This document shows positions 52,052 through 60,916 of a DNA stretch of 61,612 nt, piece after piece. Source of the DNA: Sulfurovum sp. (GTDB taxonomy: Bacteria > Campylobacterota > Campylobacteria > Campylobacterales > Sulfurovaceae); assembly GCA_021647715.1 (NCBI GenBank), contig JAKIUE010000003.1:1-61612 (forward strand). The letters run 5' to 3'. The notes under the pieces were generated by a model. That model was not told the DNA's origin and did not search any database. It saw nothing but the letters and a program-made list of their open reading frames with translations. The translations under genes were made by a program, and so were the position numbers. Position 1 is the stretch's first letter, and each line of letters opens with the position of its first letter.

Positions 52052-52114
52052 TTACTTCAAGCATTAACCTAAAAAGATTACGCTAGAATAAAACACAACA
52101 ATTAAGGGATATAT

Positions 52115-52555
52115 ATGACTAAAAAAATAACATACTTACTAGCTATAAGCTTTCTACTTATGGGCTGTAGCCCCAAAATACCTATGGCTCCTGAGAAACT
52201 GGATACTATGCGTAAACAATTTAATACCCCAACAAACAATAAGTCTGGTATTTATATTTATCGTAACTCTTTTGTAGGTAGTGCCCTCACAAAGACTGTT
52301 TATATCGATGATAAAACATTAGGGTCTATTGCCAACAAAACGTATCTTTACAAAGAAGTTGTTCCTGGTAAACATAAGCTAGCTACAACTTCTGAGTTTA
52401 GTCCAAATTTGCTAGCTATAAATACCTTAAGTGGGAAAAACTACTACTTTACCCATTATATTAAAATGGGGCTTATCGTTGGAGGAGCCAATATTGAAGC
52501 TGTTTCAGAAAAAGAAGGTAAAAAAGAAATTTTAGAGTGTAAACTTGCTCAATAA
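52115..52555 (+). CDS. DUF2846-domain lipoprotein
   Basis: Lipobox LLMGCSP; SGIYIYRNSFVGSALTKTVYIDDKTLGSIANKTYLYKEVVPGKH. Confidence 0.85.
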   Translation: MTKKITYLLAISFLLMGCSPKIPMAPEKLDTMRKQFNTPTNNKSGIYIYRNSFVGSALTKTVYIDDKTLGSIANKTYLYKEVVPGKHKLATTSEFSPNLLAINTLSGKNYYFTHYIKMGLIVGGANIEAVSEKEGKKEILECKLAQ

Positions 52556-52593
52556 AACTTGAGATAATAAATCACATTCAATGAAGGAAAAAA

Positions 52594-53153
52594 ATGAAAA
52601 AGACAGTTCTAATTCTTAGTATACTAGCGACAACGCTACTTCAAGCAGAAGTAAAACCTATAGTTCAAATGAGTATAGATGCTGGAGGCGATAAGCTTGT
52701 CACAGCACAACTTACTACAGGTAAAGAAGAACTTTATGCGGGGAGCGGGTTTTCTTTTGAAGGTGGAATTGAATTTGATACTATTGATACAGATACGGCG
52801 TGGAAAACACAGTTATTACTAGGGTATAAATTTAGTTCGATAGACGCATCAAATGCATCTGTTGATATGACTAGGGTAATGCTTACGGCTATGGAATTGT
52901 ATCACTTTGAAGCATTTATTTTAGGAGCAGGAGTGACGATCATGTGTCACCCACGTTAAGCAGTGGTGGCGATGCTAGAGGACTTGATGTAGACTTTGAT
53001 AGTGCCTTGGGTGGCGTGGCACAAATTGGCTATAGATTTACCGAAAGATTTAGCGTGGGACTTAAAGCTACATTTATAGACTATGATCTATCAGATACCA
53101 GTTTATCTGTAGATGGAAATAATGCAGGTGTTTATTTGAGTTATATATTTTAA
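52594..53153 (+). pseudogene. Outer-membrane beta-barrel protein gene split by one frameshift near 52937
   Basis: Frame 1 ends ...ILGAGVTIMCHPR*; next frame continues HVSPTLSSGGDARGLDVDFDSALGGVAQIGYRFTERFSVGLKATFIDY...VYLSYIF. Confidence 0.8.
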
Positions 53154-53195
53154 AAAAAGGGTCAGGCGTTGAAAATACACCCACATTCCTAACAT

Positions 53196-53705
53196 TTACC
53201 CCTCAATACTCTCCAATATCTTCTCAATATGCAAAAACATAGGTAATGGACTTGACTGATTAAGTGGAACAAATCCTAACTTTTCATAAAAAGAGACAGC
53301 TTCAGACTCAGCGAGTAAGTAAAGACCTGTGCATCCTGCAATTTTAGATATCTCTACTACTTTTAGCAAAGCATCTTGAAGTAACTTTAAGCCTATGCCT
53401 TGTTTTTGTAAAGAGATGTCTAGCCCTAGCATGCCTAGTTTTATGACAGGTACTATAGGAGGTAGTCCATTTGGTTTATCGGGTAGTTCAAATATTTGTC
53501 TACTTATAGAAAATGTATCAAGGGTGTAGAAGCCTACAAAGGTTTCTTTTTTATCCAGTAGAACATAGGCTTGACTTAGATGTTTTTTGACACGTTTTTT
53601 GAGTGACTTTTGTACAAAGGTATTTATCATTTCATTGGCACAGTTAAAGGTTTTTAGCCCTTTGTATGCAGTCGTTGCATCAAAGGTGACAAGTTTAAGC
53701 ATCAA
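53196..53705 (-). CDS. GNAT acetyltransferase toxin (TacT/AtaT-like)
   Basis: KQGIGLKLLQDAL acetyl-CoA motif, AVSFYEKLGFVPL catalytic Tyr; overlaps RHH gene. Confidence 0.88.
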   Translation of the reverse strand: MMLKLVTFDATTAYKGLKTFNCANEMINTFVQKSLKKRVKKHLSQAYVLLDKKETFVGFYTLDTFSISRQIFELPDKPNGLPPIVPVIKLGMLGLDISLQKQGIGLKLLQDALLKVVEISKIAGCTGLYLLAESEAVSFYEKLGFVPLNQSSPLPMFLHIEKILESIEG

Positions 53706-53973
53706 AACCTTCCATATTCATAAGCTCTTTTAGCTCTTTGCTTGCGGGCTTTGGGTTGGCTAGTTCTTTTTCAAAGTTTGCCCACTCTTGCCTACTCAGT
53801 GTGAGTACGTTCTCTTCTAGCATTATCTCTTTTGCACGTTGTGTCGCTGTAGATATGAGAAAAGAACTCAAGTCCATACCTAGAGAGTTTGCTGCACCTT
53901 GCAAGAGTGATTTTAACTCTTTAGATGTTTTAAACTCTATACGTGCATCTTTTGTATCTATAGTGGCTAACAT
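53695..53973 (-). CDS. DUF1778 ribbon-helix-helix antitoxin
   Basis: ARIEFKTSKELKSLLQGAANSLGMDLSSFLISTATQRAKEI. Confidence 0.88.
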   Translation of the reverse strand: MLATIDTKDARIEFKTSKELKSLLQGAANSLGMDLSSFLISTATQRAKEIMLEENVLTLSRQEWANFEKELANPKPASKELKELMNMEGFDA

Positions 53974-53992
53974 TTCTTATCCTTATACGGTT

Positions 53993-54013
53993 ATTGTACG
54001 TATACTATACAAT
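53993..54013. promoter_or_regulatory. Candidate TA operator
   Basis: ATTGTA-cgtatacta-TACAAT inverted repeat 20 bp upstream of the antitoxin start. Confidence 0.45.
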
Positions 54014-54183
54014 ATTATTTGCACAATGTCAATCCCAAAATACAGCAGGGTTAAGTCTTTACTCTTTACTTAAAAAGATGCGACTTCTTTATTTAGTTTA
54101 CATGCCTCTCATGTTCACTAACCCCGTTGGAAGATATCTAGCTATTTTGCTATAATTCTGCCAATAGACAGCAAGGAAACAAT

Positions 54184-56115
54184 GTGGCACTCATAGACCT
54201 CTTCGATATCAAAAAACAATATGACATAAAACTACTACTCAATGATGTAAACTTTCATCTTAACCGTGGGGAACGCATCGCTGTGGTGGGGCAAAATGGG
54301 TGTGGAAAGTCTACGCTTATGAAGATAGCCCTTGGTACAGAAGAACCCACTGAGGGCAAACGTGTGGTGAGTAATGCCCTACAAGTAGAGATGCTAGACC
54401 AAAACCCACACTTTGATGCCTCGCTTACTGTACGTGATGCCATACTTAACGAACTAAAAGAACTCAAACTTGCCCAAGAAGAACATGCAGAACTTAGCTT
54501 ACAAGTAGCAGAAGACTTTGAAAACGAAGAACTTCTGACAAAACTAGAAAACATAAGCTCATTTCTTGACCATCACAATGCTTGGAACATAGATGACAAG
54601 ATAGAACGCATCTTACAAGAGTTTAAGCTCAAAGAGTATGAAGAGCGTTTGGTCATCTCACTCTCAGGTGGGGAACAACGCCGTGTGGCTCTAGCATCAC
54701 TCGTACTTAAAAAACCCGACGTTCTACTGCTAGATGAACCTACCAATCACCTAGATGTCTACATGGTGGAGTTCTTAGAAGAGATTCTCCTCAAAGAGAA
54801 GTTTACCCTACTCTTCATCTCTCATGACAGGCACTTCATAGACACCATCGCCACACGAGTCATAGAGGTGGAAAACCAAGGGCTTGTGAGCTACAAGGGT
54901 GGCTACCGTGACTACTTGGTGCAAAAAGAAGAGCGGATGCTATCTCTTGCCAAAAGTCACAACACCTTAGTAAAGATGCTCAAACGTGAAGAAGAGTGGC
55001 TAGGTAAAAGTGTAAGAGCCCGAGAAAAGCGTAACCAAGGACGAAAAGCCAGAGTGTTTGAGCTACGTGAACAAGCCAAGAAAAACCCTACACTCATACG
55101 CAAAATGCAAATAGAGCTTGAACGTGAGAAAAAAAGTTGGAGGGGAGAAAAAGGGCTTAAAAAACGAAAGCTCCTCTTTGATGTTGAAAACCTTAACTAC
55201 TCCATAGCAGGCAAGCTACTCATAGAAGACTTCACCACTCGCATACTCCAACGTGACAAACTTGCCATCGTGGGAGTCAATGGTGCAGGTAAATCTACCT
55301 TACTCAAACTCCTTCTAGGTCGTCTAAAAGCAGACGCAGGAAGCATCAAAAAAGGAGAGTTTCGCATAGGCTACTTCGACCAACATAGAGAGATGCTAAG
55401 TGACCAACAAACCCTCATAGAGACTTTTTGCCCCGATGGTGGAGACCATGTAGATGTACAAGGTGCCCATATGCACGTCTTTGCTTACTTAAAAACGTTT
55501 CTTTTCCCAGCAGAGTACATGACAAAAAAAGTAGGACAACTCTCAGGTGGAGAAAAAAACCGTGTAGCATTAGCCCTACTCTTTACTAAAAATGTAGAGT
55601 GTCTCATACTTGATGAGCCTACCAACGACCTAGACATCCAAACCATCACCATACTAGAAGACAAGCTCATAGCCTTTCAAGGAGCGTTACTCTTTGTCTC
55701 TCATGACCGCTACTTCATAGACAAGATAGCTTCTAAGCTTTTTATATTTAAGGGTCAAGGCATCGTTGAAGAGTCTTACCAAACCTATACAGAGTACTTA
55801 GAGATAGAAAAAGATATGAACGAGCTTGCAGAACTTGACAAAGAAGTGCAAGAAACTGTCAAAAATGAAAATAAAGAAAAAAGTAAAACAAAACTAAGCT
55901 ACAAAGAGAAACAAGATTATGACAACCTACTAGATGAGATAGAAGCTCTTGAAGTAAAGATAGCAGCACTTAACAAGTGTTTATATGACCCTAAGTGTTA
56001 TGAAGACAAGGGTTTGGCTAGCTTAAGTGAGGAATTAACTACGCTTGAGGTTTTGTATGAAGATAAAACTGAAAGGTACTTAGAAGTACTTGAAATATAT
56101 GAATCTCACCAATAA
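54184..56115 (+). CDS. ABC-F family ATPase (Uup-like)
   Basis: Two ABC domains (GQNGCGKSTL, GVNGAGKSTL; LSGGEQRR, LSGGEKNR), charged linker, C-terminal coiled coil; GTG start. Confidence 0.93.
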   Translation: MALIDLFDIKKQYDIKLLLNDVNFHLNRGERIAVVGQNGCGKSTLMKIALGTEEPTEGKRVVSNALQVEMLDQNPHFDASLTVRDAILNELKELKLAQEEHAELSLQVAEDFENEELLTKLENISSFLDHHNAWNIDDKIERILQEFKLKEYEERLVISLSGGEQRRVALASLVLKKPDVLLLDEPTNHLDVYMVEFLEEILLKEKFTLLFISHDRHFIDTIATRVIEVENQGLVSYKGGYRDYLVQKEERMLSLAKSHNTLVKMLKREEEWLGKSVRAREKRNQGRKARVFELREQAKKNPTLIRKMQIELEREKKSWRGEKGLKKRKLLFDVENLNYSIAGKLLIEDFTTRILQRDKLAIVGVNGAGKSTLLKLLLGRLKADAGSIKKGEFRIGYFDQHREMLSDQQTLIETFCPDGGDHVDVQGAHMHVFAYLKTFLFPAEYMTKKVGQLSGGEKNRVALALLFTKNVECLILDEPTNDLDIQTITILEDKLIAFQGALLFVSHDRYFIDKIASKLFIFKGQGIVEESYQTYTEYLEIEKDMNELAELDKEVQETVKNENKEKSKTKLSYKEKQDYDNLLDEIEALEVKIAALNKCLYDPKCYEDKGLASLSEELTTLEVLYEDKTERYLEVLEIYESHQ

Positions 56116-57242
56116 ATCATGGCGCTTTTTCTTCCCCAACGTAAAGCACGTCGTCTATCCATACCCATATATATATCTATACGTTTGGTATACCGTTTAT
56201 TCATCTTATCTCGAACTTCATAATACCCAGAAAGTCCAGCTATACGTACCTTAGTCCCATTCTTCATACCGTATTTTGTTAACATGTCTCGTGAAACTGC
56301 AATGATCTTCATTCCTGGACGTAAATTATTATTCCAAGCTGCAAGGAAAGGCGTACTGTCTGTTTGATTTGCATGAGAAGTATATGCTGTAGCTGTCACA
56401 CGCAATACTCTTTTACCAAATACATGTACAACTTTCATCCCTTTTCTTTTTAATTTTTTATTTAAAATAGCCCTCTTTTTCTTTTTAGATACCTTATTAG
56501 ACTTTACATTTTTAACGTTACTTTTCTTTTTAAGCTTATTGTCAAACGTTAGTTTTAATTTTTTACCTACCTTAATGAGTGTATAGGATTCAATACCATT
56601 AATTTTTGCTAATTCACTTGATTTTATGTTAAATTTTCTTGCTATCGAATGGAGTGAATCTCCAGATGAAATGGTATATTCAGAACTAACAATTGCATTA
56701 ATGATTTTCTGTTCTAAAGGAATTCGTAGCTTTGCTCCTATTTTTATTTTAGACTTTTTGTCCATTAAGTTAATACGTAAAAGCTCTTTAGGTACCATAA
56801 AAAACTTTTTAGCTATTGAGTGAAAACTATCTCCTTTCGAAACTTTGTATTTACCATATCTTATAACTATTTTTTTACCTTTTTCTTTCAGTAAAACATT
56901 TGTTTTTTTATTCAAGTCTAAATTTGGACTTTTTTCTATTTTTTCTTTAGATAAAAATTGAAAACGTAAGGGGTCTTCAATCTTAATATATTTTTCGATT
57001 AAATCTTCAACAGAAAAAATCTTCATCTCAAATTTTTCAGGAACAGGCATAGTTTTTGAAATAATTAACTCTTTTTTATCTGTATCGTATTGAATAGATT
57101 TTGCTTTTAAAAATTTTGACTCATATGGGTTACACTCTGACGTTCCAGCTAGCACAACGCTACAATCTAAATAGTTTTTCGAAATAACAAATTCTGGTAG
57201 AAAAATAATAAAAATAATAAAAATAAGATATTTATTTGTCAT
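56106..57242 (-). CDS. LysM-domain protein with C-terminal 3D/RlpA-like domain
   Basis: Two LysM repeats (YKVSKGDSFHSIAKKFF; YTISSGDSLHSIARKFNI), then ATAYTSHANQTDSTP...RIDIYMGMDRRRALRWGRK. Confidence 0.88.
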   Translation of the reverse strand: MTNKYLIFIIFIIFLPEFVISKNYLDCSVVLAGTSECNPYESKFLKAKSIQYDTDKKELIISKTMPVPEKFEMKIFSVEDLIEKYIKIEDPLRFQFLSKEKIEKSPNLDLNKKTNVLLKEKGKKIVIRYGKYKVSKGDSFHSIAKKFFMVPKELLRINLMDKKSKIKIGAKLRIPLEQKIINAIVSSEYTISSGDSLHSIARKFNIKSSELAKINGIESYTLIKVGKKLKLTFDNKLKKKSNVKNVKSNKVSKKKKRAILNKKLKRKGMKVVHVFGKRVLRVTATAYTSHANQTDSTPFLAAWNNNLRPGMKIIAVSRDMLTKYGMKNGTKVRIAGLSGYYEVRDKMNKRYTKRIDIYMGMDRRRALRWGRKSAMIYW

Positions 57243-57261
57243 ATAGTTAAACTTGTTAAAC

Positions 57262-58728
57262 TTATAAAAAGTTCAACATCTCCCTTTTTATAGATTCTTT
57301 TTCAACCACAACTGTATGTATGATTGGCTTAGAAAACAAACCAGATATCATAGCTGGCACAGTGACATTTGCATGTTTTTTTACCCAATCAAGTGCATCA
57401 GTATCATGTGGTACTTCAGCACCAAGTGCTTTTGCTACTGCTGGAGAAAACTTTGTCCACTCTGCGGTAGAGTATACAATTGTCATCAATGGTTTTTCTC
57501 TTAACGTCTCATAAGCTCTCATACACGTTGCTGTATGAGGGTCCATGATATAGTTATTTTTAGCATATTTCCCTATCACGGCATTACATTCTTCATCATC
57601 AGAAAAGGATGCATCAAAATCTTCTCTAAGTAAGGCTAATTCACTTTCACCAAGCGTAAATCTACCCTCACTCTCTAACAACTCCATAAGCTCTTTCGTG
57701 CGGGTATCTCCAAATTTATCAAAAAGTATACGTTCAATATTCGAAGATTTTAATATATCCATCGCAGGAGATTCTGTTTGTACCAATGTTCTTGTGGTTA
57801 AATCATAACTACCCGTTTTTATCCAATCTGTCAAAATATTATTGACATTTGAACTAATCAATATTTTTTCTATAGGAAGTCCTGCTTTTTTCGCATAATA
57901 TGCACCCAATGCATTACCAAAGTTCCCAGAGGGAACAACTAAGTAGACCTTATCGCCCAAAGTAATTTCTTCCTTTCTTACTAATTCTAAATACAAATGA
58001 ATATGGTAAATGATTTGAAAGATAATACGTCCAAAATTCACAGAGTTTGCAGCTGAGAGTTTGATACCACGCTCTTGCAATTCTTCTTTAAAGTCTTCTG
58101 ATGCTAAAAGTGCTTTCAATGCATTTTGCGTATCATCAAAGTTTCCTTTTACCCCTATCACTTTAAGGTTTGAAGCATCTTCTGTAACCATCTGTAATTT
58201 CTGCACATCAGAAGTACCTCCATCAGGGTATAAACAGGCTACTTTTACCCCTTTTTGGTTTTTAAATGTTTCTAATGTTGCAGGGCCTGTGTCTCCAGAT
58301 GTTGCAGCCATTATAAGATATTCTTCACCTCTTTGCTCAGCTACCTTGGAAAGTATATACCCAAAAGGCTGTAATGCCATATCTTTAAAGGCACGCGTGG
58401 GTCCATGATAAAGTTCAGCAACAAAACAATCTTTTTCAATTTTAGATAAAGGCACAGGATTAGTACTATCATCAAAACCATCGTATCTATCTAACGCTGC
58501 CTTAAGTACTTCTTCCTCAATATCAATTTTAAATGCTTGTAAAAAATCTAATGCTAAAGTCTTATAATGACTTTTTAAATGTTTTTCTAAAAAAGGTTGA
58601 TTAACTTTTGGAATATTTTGTGGTACATACAGTCCACCAAAACTTGCACTTGGGCTTAAAATAGCATCTGAAAAAGATACTCTTTGAGGGTTATGTCCAT
58701 TATTACCACGTGTTTCAATAAATTGCAT
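57262..58728 (-). CDS. thrC: Threonine synthase
   Basis: HGPTRAFKDMALQPFG, AATSGDTGPATLE, VPSGNFGNALGAYYAKK, DPHTATCMRAYE. Confidence 0.97.
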   Translation of the reverse strand: MQFIETRGNNGHNPQRVSFSDAILSPSASFGGLYVPQNIPKVNQPFLEKHLKSHYKTLALDFLQAFKIDIEEEVLKAALDRYDGFDDSTNPVPLSKIEKDCFVAELYHGPTRAFKDMALQPFGYILSKVAEQRGEEYLIMAATSGDTGPATLETFKNQKGVKVACLYPDGGTSDVQKLQMVTEDASNLKVIGVKGNFDDTQNALKALLASEDFKEELQERGIKLSAANSVNFGRIIFQIIYHIHLYLELVRKEEITLGDKVYLVVPSGNFGNALGAYYAKKAGLPIEKILISSNVNNILTDWIKTGSYDLTTRTLVQTESPAMDILKSSNIERILFDKFGDTRTKELMELLESEGRFTLGESELALLREDFDASFSDDEECNAVIGKYAKNNYIMDPHTATCMRAYETLREKPLMTIVYSTAEWTKFSPAVAKALGAEVPHDTDALDWVKKHANVTVPAMISGLFSKPIIHTVVVEKESIKREMLNFL

Positions 58729-58736
58729 GTTTTTGT

Positions 58737-58995
58737 CCTAGTATGTTATAAATATTATGAATATTATTATAACTAAAGAAACTGACAGAAAACGCTATAT
58801 CCTTGCTATTTGAGAGGTTATTGCTATTCATATTTAGAAGAGTATCGTTAGTATTTAGTATATTGGAAATAACGTCATTTATACTTATTGAAGTATAATT
58901 AGGGAAAAAGAATGTCAATGCATACAAAGGACTCACCTCACAACACACTAAATACAAGTTGAATAGAGTAAAAAGTGTTTTTAAATAAAATTCAT
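58737..58995 (-). pseudogene. Remnant of exported protein gene, possibly TolC-family outer-membrane factor N-terminus
   Basis: ATG at 58995 stops after 4 codons (MNFI*). With one nt restored it reads MNFILKTLFTLFNLYLVCCEVSPLYA (signal peptide) then SISINDVISNILNTNDTLLNMNSNNLSNSKDIAFSVSF, resembling the TolC N-terminal pattern; ends before thrC. Confidence 0.45.
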
Positions 58996-59000
58996 TCTTT

Positions 59001-59085
59001 ACTCGATTGGTAGTCTGGCTATCTACGAGAGACCCTTTGACTTTCCGTACCCATCTCACAATGAATTTGGCTTTTTCAATACAGT
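59001..59085 (-). ncRNA. Cyclic-di-GMP-I (GEMM) riboswitch aptamer
   Basis: Minus strand ACTGTATTGAAAAAGCCAAATTCATTGTGAGATGGGTACGGAAAGTCAAAGGGTCTCTCGTAGATAGCCAGACTACCAATCGAGT; aligns to the V. cholerae Vc2 fold with GNRA loop, G20, ACG-AAAG, GGGTCT...AGATAGCC and P1 pairing. Confidence 0.83.
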
Positions 59086-59097
59086 AAAAAACTGTAT
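59077..59097 (-). promoter_or_regulatory. Hairpin competing with riboswitch P1 (anti-P1)
   Basis: ATACAGT-ttttt-ACTGTAT on minus strand; its 3' arm is the P1 5' strand. Confidence 0.5.
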
Positions 59098-59125
59098 GAA
59101 CGTATACTAGCAGAAGTTTCCTTAA

Positions 59126-59146
59126 AGTATTACCACAGTATTACCA
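59126..59146. repeat. 11-bp-period direct repeat upstream of riboswitch
   Basis: AGTATTACCA-c-AGTATTACCA. Confidence 0.55.
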
Positions 59147-59151
59147 ATTTG

Positions 59152-60003
59152 CTATAATTCTATACATGTCCCTACACCAGAACTCGTTAAAATCTCTAAA
59201 AGTAACGAATGTTCTACCCTCCCATCTATAATGTGAGCCTTCTTAACTCCCCCACGTAATGCCTCTATACATGCATCTACTTTAGGCACCATACCACCTT
59301 GTATCGTCCCATCTTTTTTCAAAACTTCCGTTTTTTCTATACTTAGATTTGTGATTAATTTCATATCTTTATCTAATACACCTGGAGTATCAGTTAAAAA
59401 CAATACTTTTCTAGCTTCCATTGCGACAGCTATCTTCGATGCAGCCAAATCAGCATTAATATTAAACCCAGGATGCCCCATAGTGCTACTTCCTGCAATA
59501 GGTGCTATGACAGGGACAGCACCATCTTCTATGATATTATTAACAATCTCTGGATCGACATGTTCTATGTTCCCTGTGTATCCAAAGTTTTCAAAGTCTT
59601 TTGGTACACCTTTTAAAAACCCACCGTCTTTACCAGAGATCCCTATGGCTTTAGACCCATGATTATTGAGTAAAGAGACTATCTCTTTATTTATCTCACC
59701 AGAGAGTACCATCTCTGCTACACGCATCACCTCTTTAGTCGTTACCCTTTGACCCTCTACGAACTTGGTCTCAACCCCTAGTTGTGTGAGCATATCAGTG
59801 ATACTCTTACCTCCACCATGCACAACGATAGGTTTCATACCTACCAAGTGAAGTAAAACTATATCTTGTGCAAACTGTTCTTTTAGTGTGTCAGATGTTT
59901 GTGCTGAACCTCCATACTTAATCACAATCTTTTCATTTGCAAAACGCTTAATGTAGGGTAAAGCTTCAAGTAGTGTCTTGACTACTTCAATATTATCACG
60001 CAT
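59152..60003 (-). CDS. argB: Acetylglutamate kinase
   Basis: VIKYGGSAQ, VVHGGGKSIT, GGMVPKVDACIEAL. Confidence 0.97.
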   Translation of the reverse strand: MRDNIEVVKTLLEALPYIKRFANEKIVIKYGGSAQTSDTLKEQFAQDIVLLHLVGMKPIVVHGGGKSITDMLTQLGVETKFVEGQRVTTKEVMRVAEMVLSGEINKEIVSLLNNHGSKAIGISGKDGGFLKGVPKDFENFGYTGNIEHVDPEIVNNIIEDGAVPVIAPIAGSSTMGHPGFNINADLAASKIAVAMEARKVLFLTDTPGVLDKDMKLITNLSIEKTEVLKKDGTIQGGMVPKVDACIEALRGGVKKAHIIDGRVEHSLLLEILTSSGVGTCIEL

Positions 60004-60916
60004 GGATGTATCCTTTAATATATGTATCTATTTGTGCAAGTATCTCTTTTTTAATCTCTAATTCTAACTTCATTTCAGAGATAGGTAACTTAAAACCTTC
60101 CATCTTGACTTTGTCTTTAGATGTACATAATATAGAAGTTGCATGATATTCTTTTAAAAGTTTTTTCAAAACATCTTCATCAAAATAAGCATGGTCTTCA
60201 TAATAAACCTTATGTACAACTCCCTTAGGTAAATAATCCTCTAATCTACTAGGGTTAGAGATGGCTGTCACCAAAAGCATCTTTTCTGTTTTATTTTCTA
60301 TAGTCACTTCTCTATTGAACCCAGAACCTTCTTTTACTATAATATCTGCCTTATCTCGTGTTGAAGGAAATTCTCTAAAAGGACCTGCTGGAAAAGTAGC
60401 ACTATTCTTAATGTCATTTGGTTCTAACAAAATATCAAATTTATCAATATCTACTCTATTGAAGCCGTCATCTAGTAGTATCAGTTTAGCACCTTTACTT
60501 TGGGCATATTTTATAGCCTTATGTCTATCTTCACTCACCAATACAGAAACATCAGATAAAGAGAGTGCCATAAGCATCGCTTCATCTCCAGCTACTTTAA
60601 CATCTGCTAAAATATTCCCTTTATAACTTATCTCCCTCAAACCTCTACTTTTACGACCATATCCCCGAGAGATGACAAACACATCTTCATACTGCGAAGC
60701 CAGAGCTATCACAAATGGTGTTTTACCCGTACCCCCAACAATAAGATTACCTACAGAGATAATAGGAATATCATACTGTATAGCGTTGCCTAACTTTCTG
60801 CGTAAAAACATCACACTTCCATAAAATAATGAAAACGGAAAAAGCACTATCGTTAAAGGCGTATGATACCACTGTGGATTAAAAAACATCTGCTCTACAA
60901 AATGCTTCATAGACAC
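59996..60916 (-). CDS. lpxK: Tetraacyldisaccharide 4'-kinase
   Basis: ISVGNLIVGGTGKTPFV, VISRGYGRK, LILLDDGFN. Confidence 0.94.
   Translation of the reverse strand: MSMKHFVEQMFFNPQWYHTPLTIVLFPFSLFYGSVMFLRRKLGNAIQYDIPIISVGNLIVGGTGKTPFVIALASQYEDVFVISRGYGRKSRGLREISYKGNILADVKVAGDEAMLMALSLSDVSVLVSEDRHKAIKYAQSKGAKLILLDDGFNRVDIDKFDILLEPNDIKNSATFPAGPFREFPSTRDKADIIVKEGSGFNREVTIENKTEKMLLVTAISNPSRLEDYLPKGVVHKVYYEDHAYFDEDVLKKLLKEYHATSILCTSKDKVKMEGFKLPISEMKLELEIKKEILAQIDTYIKGYIHA

Noticed and set aside
58061-58408. 115-aa ORF antisense to thrC
   Set aside because: Antisense to conserved threonine synthase; no independent support.
58715-59059. 114-aa minus ORF listed in the track
   Set aside because: Its ATG lies inside the riboswitch aptamer and it reads through P1; the downstream part is better explained as a frameshifted gene remnant starting at 58995.
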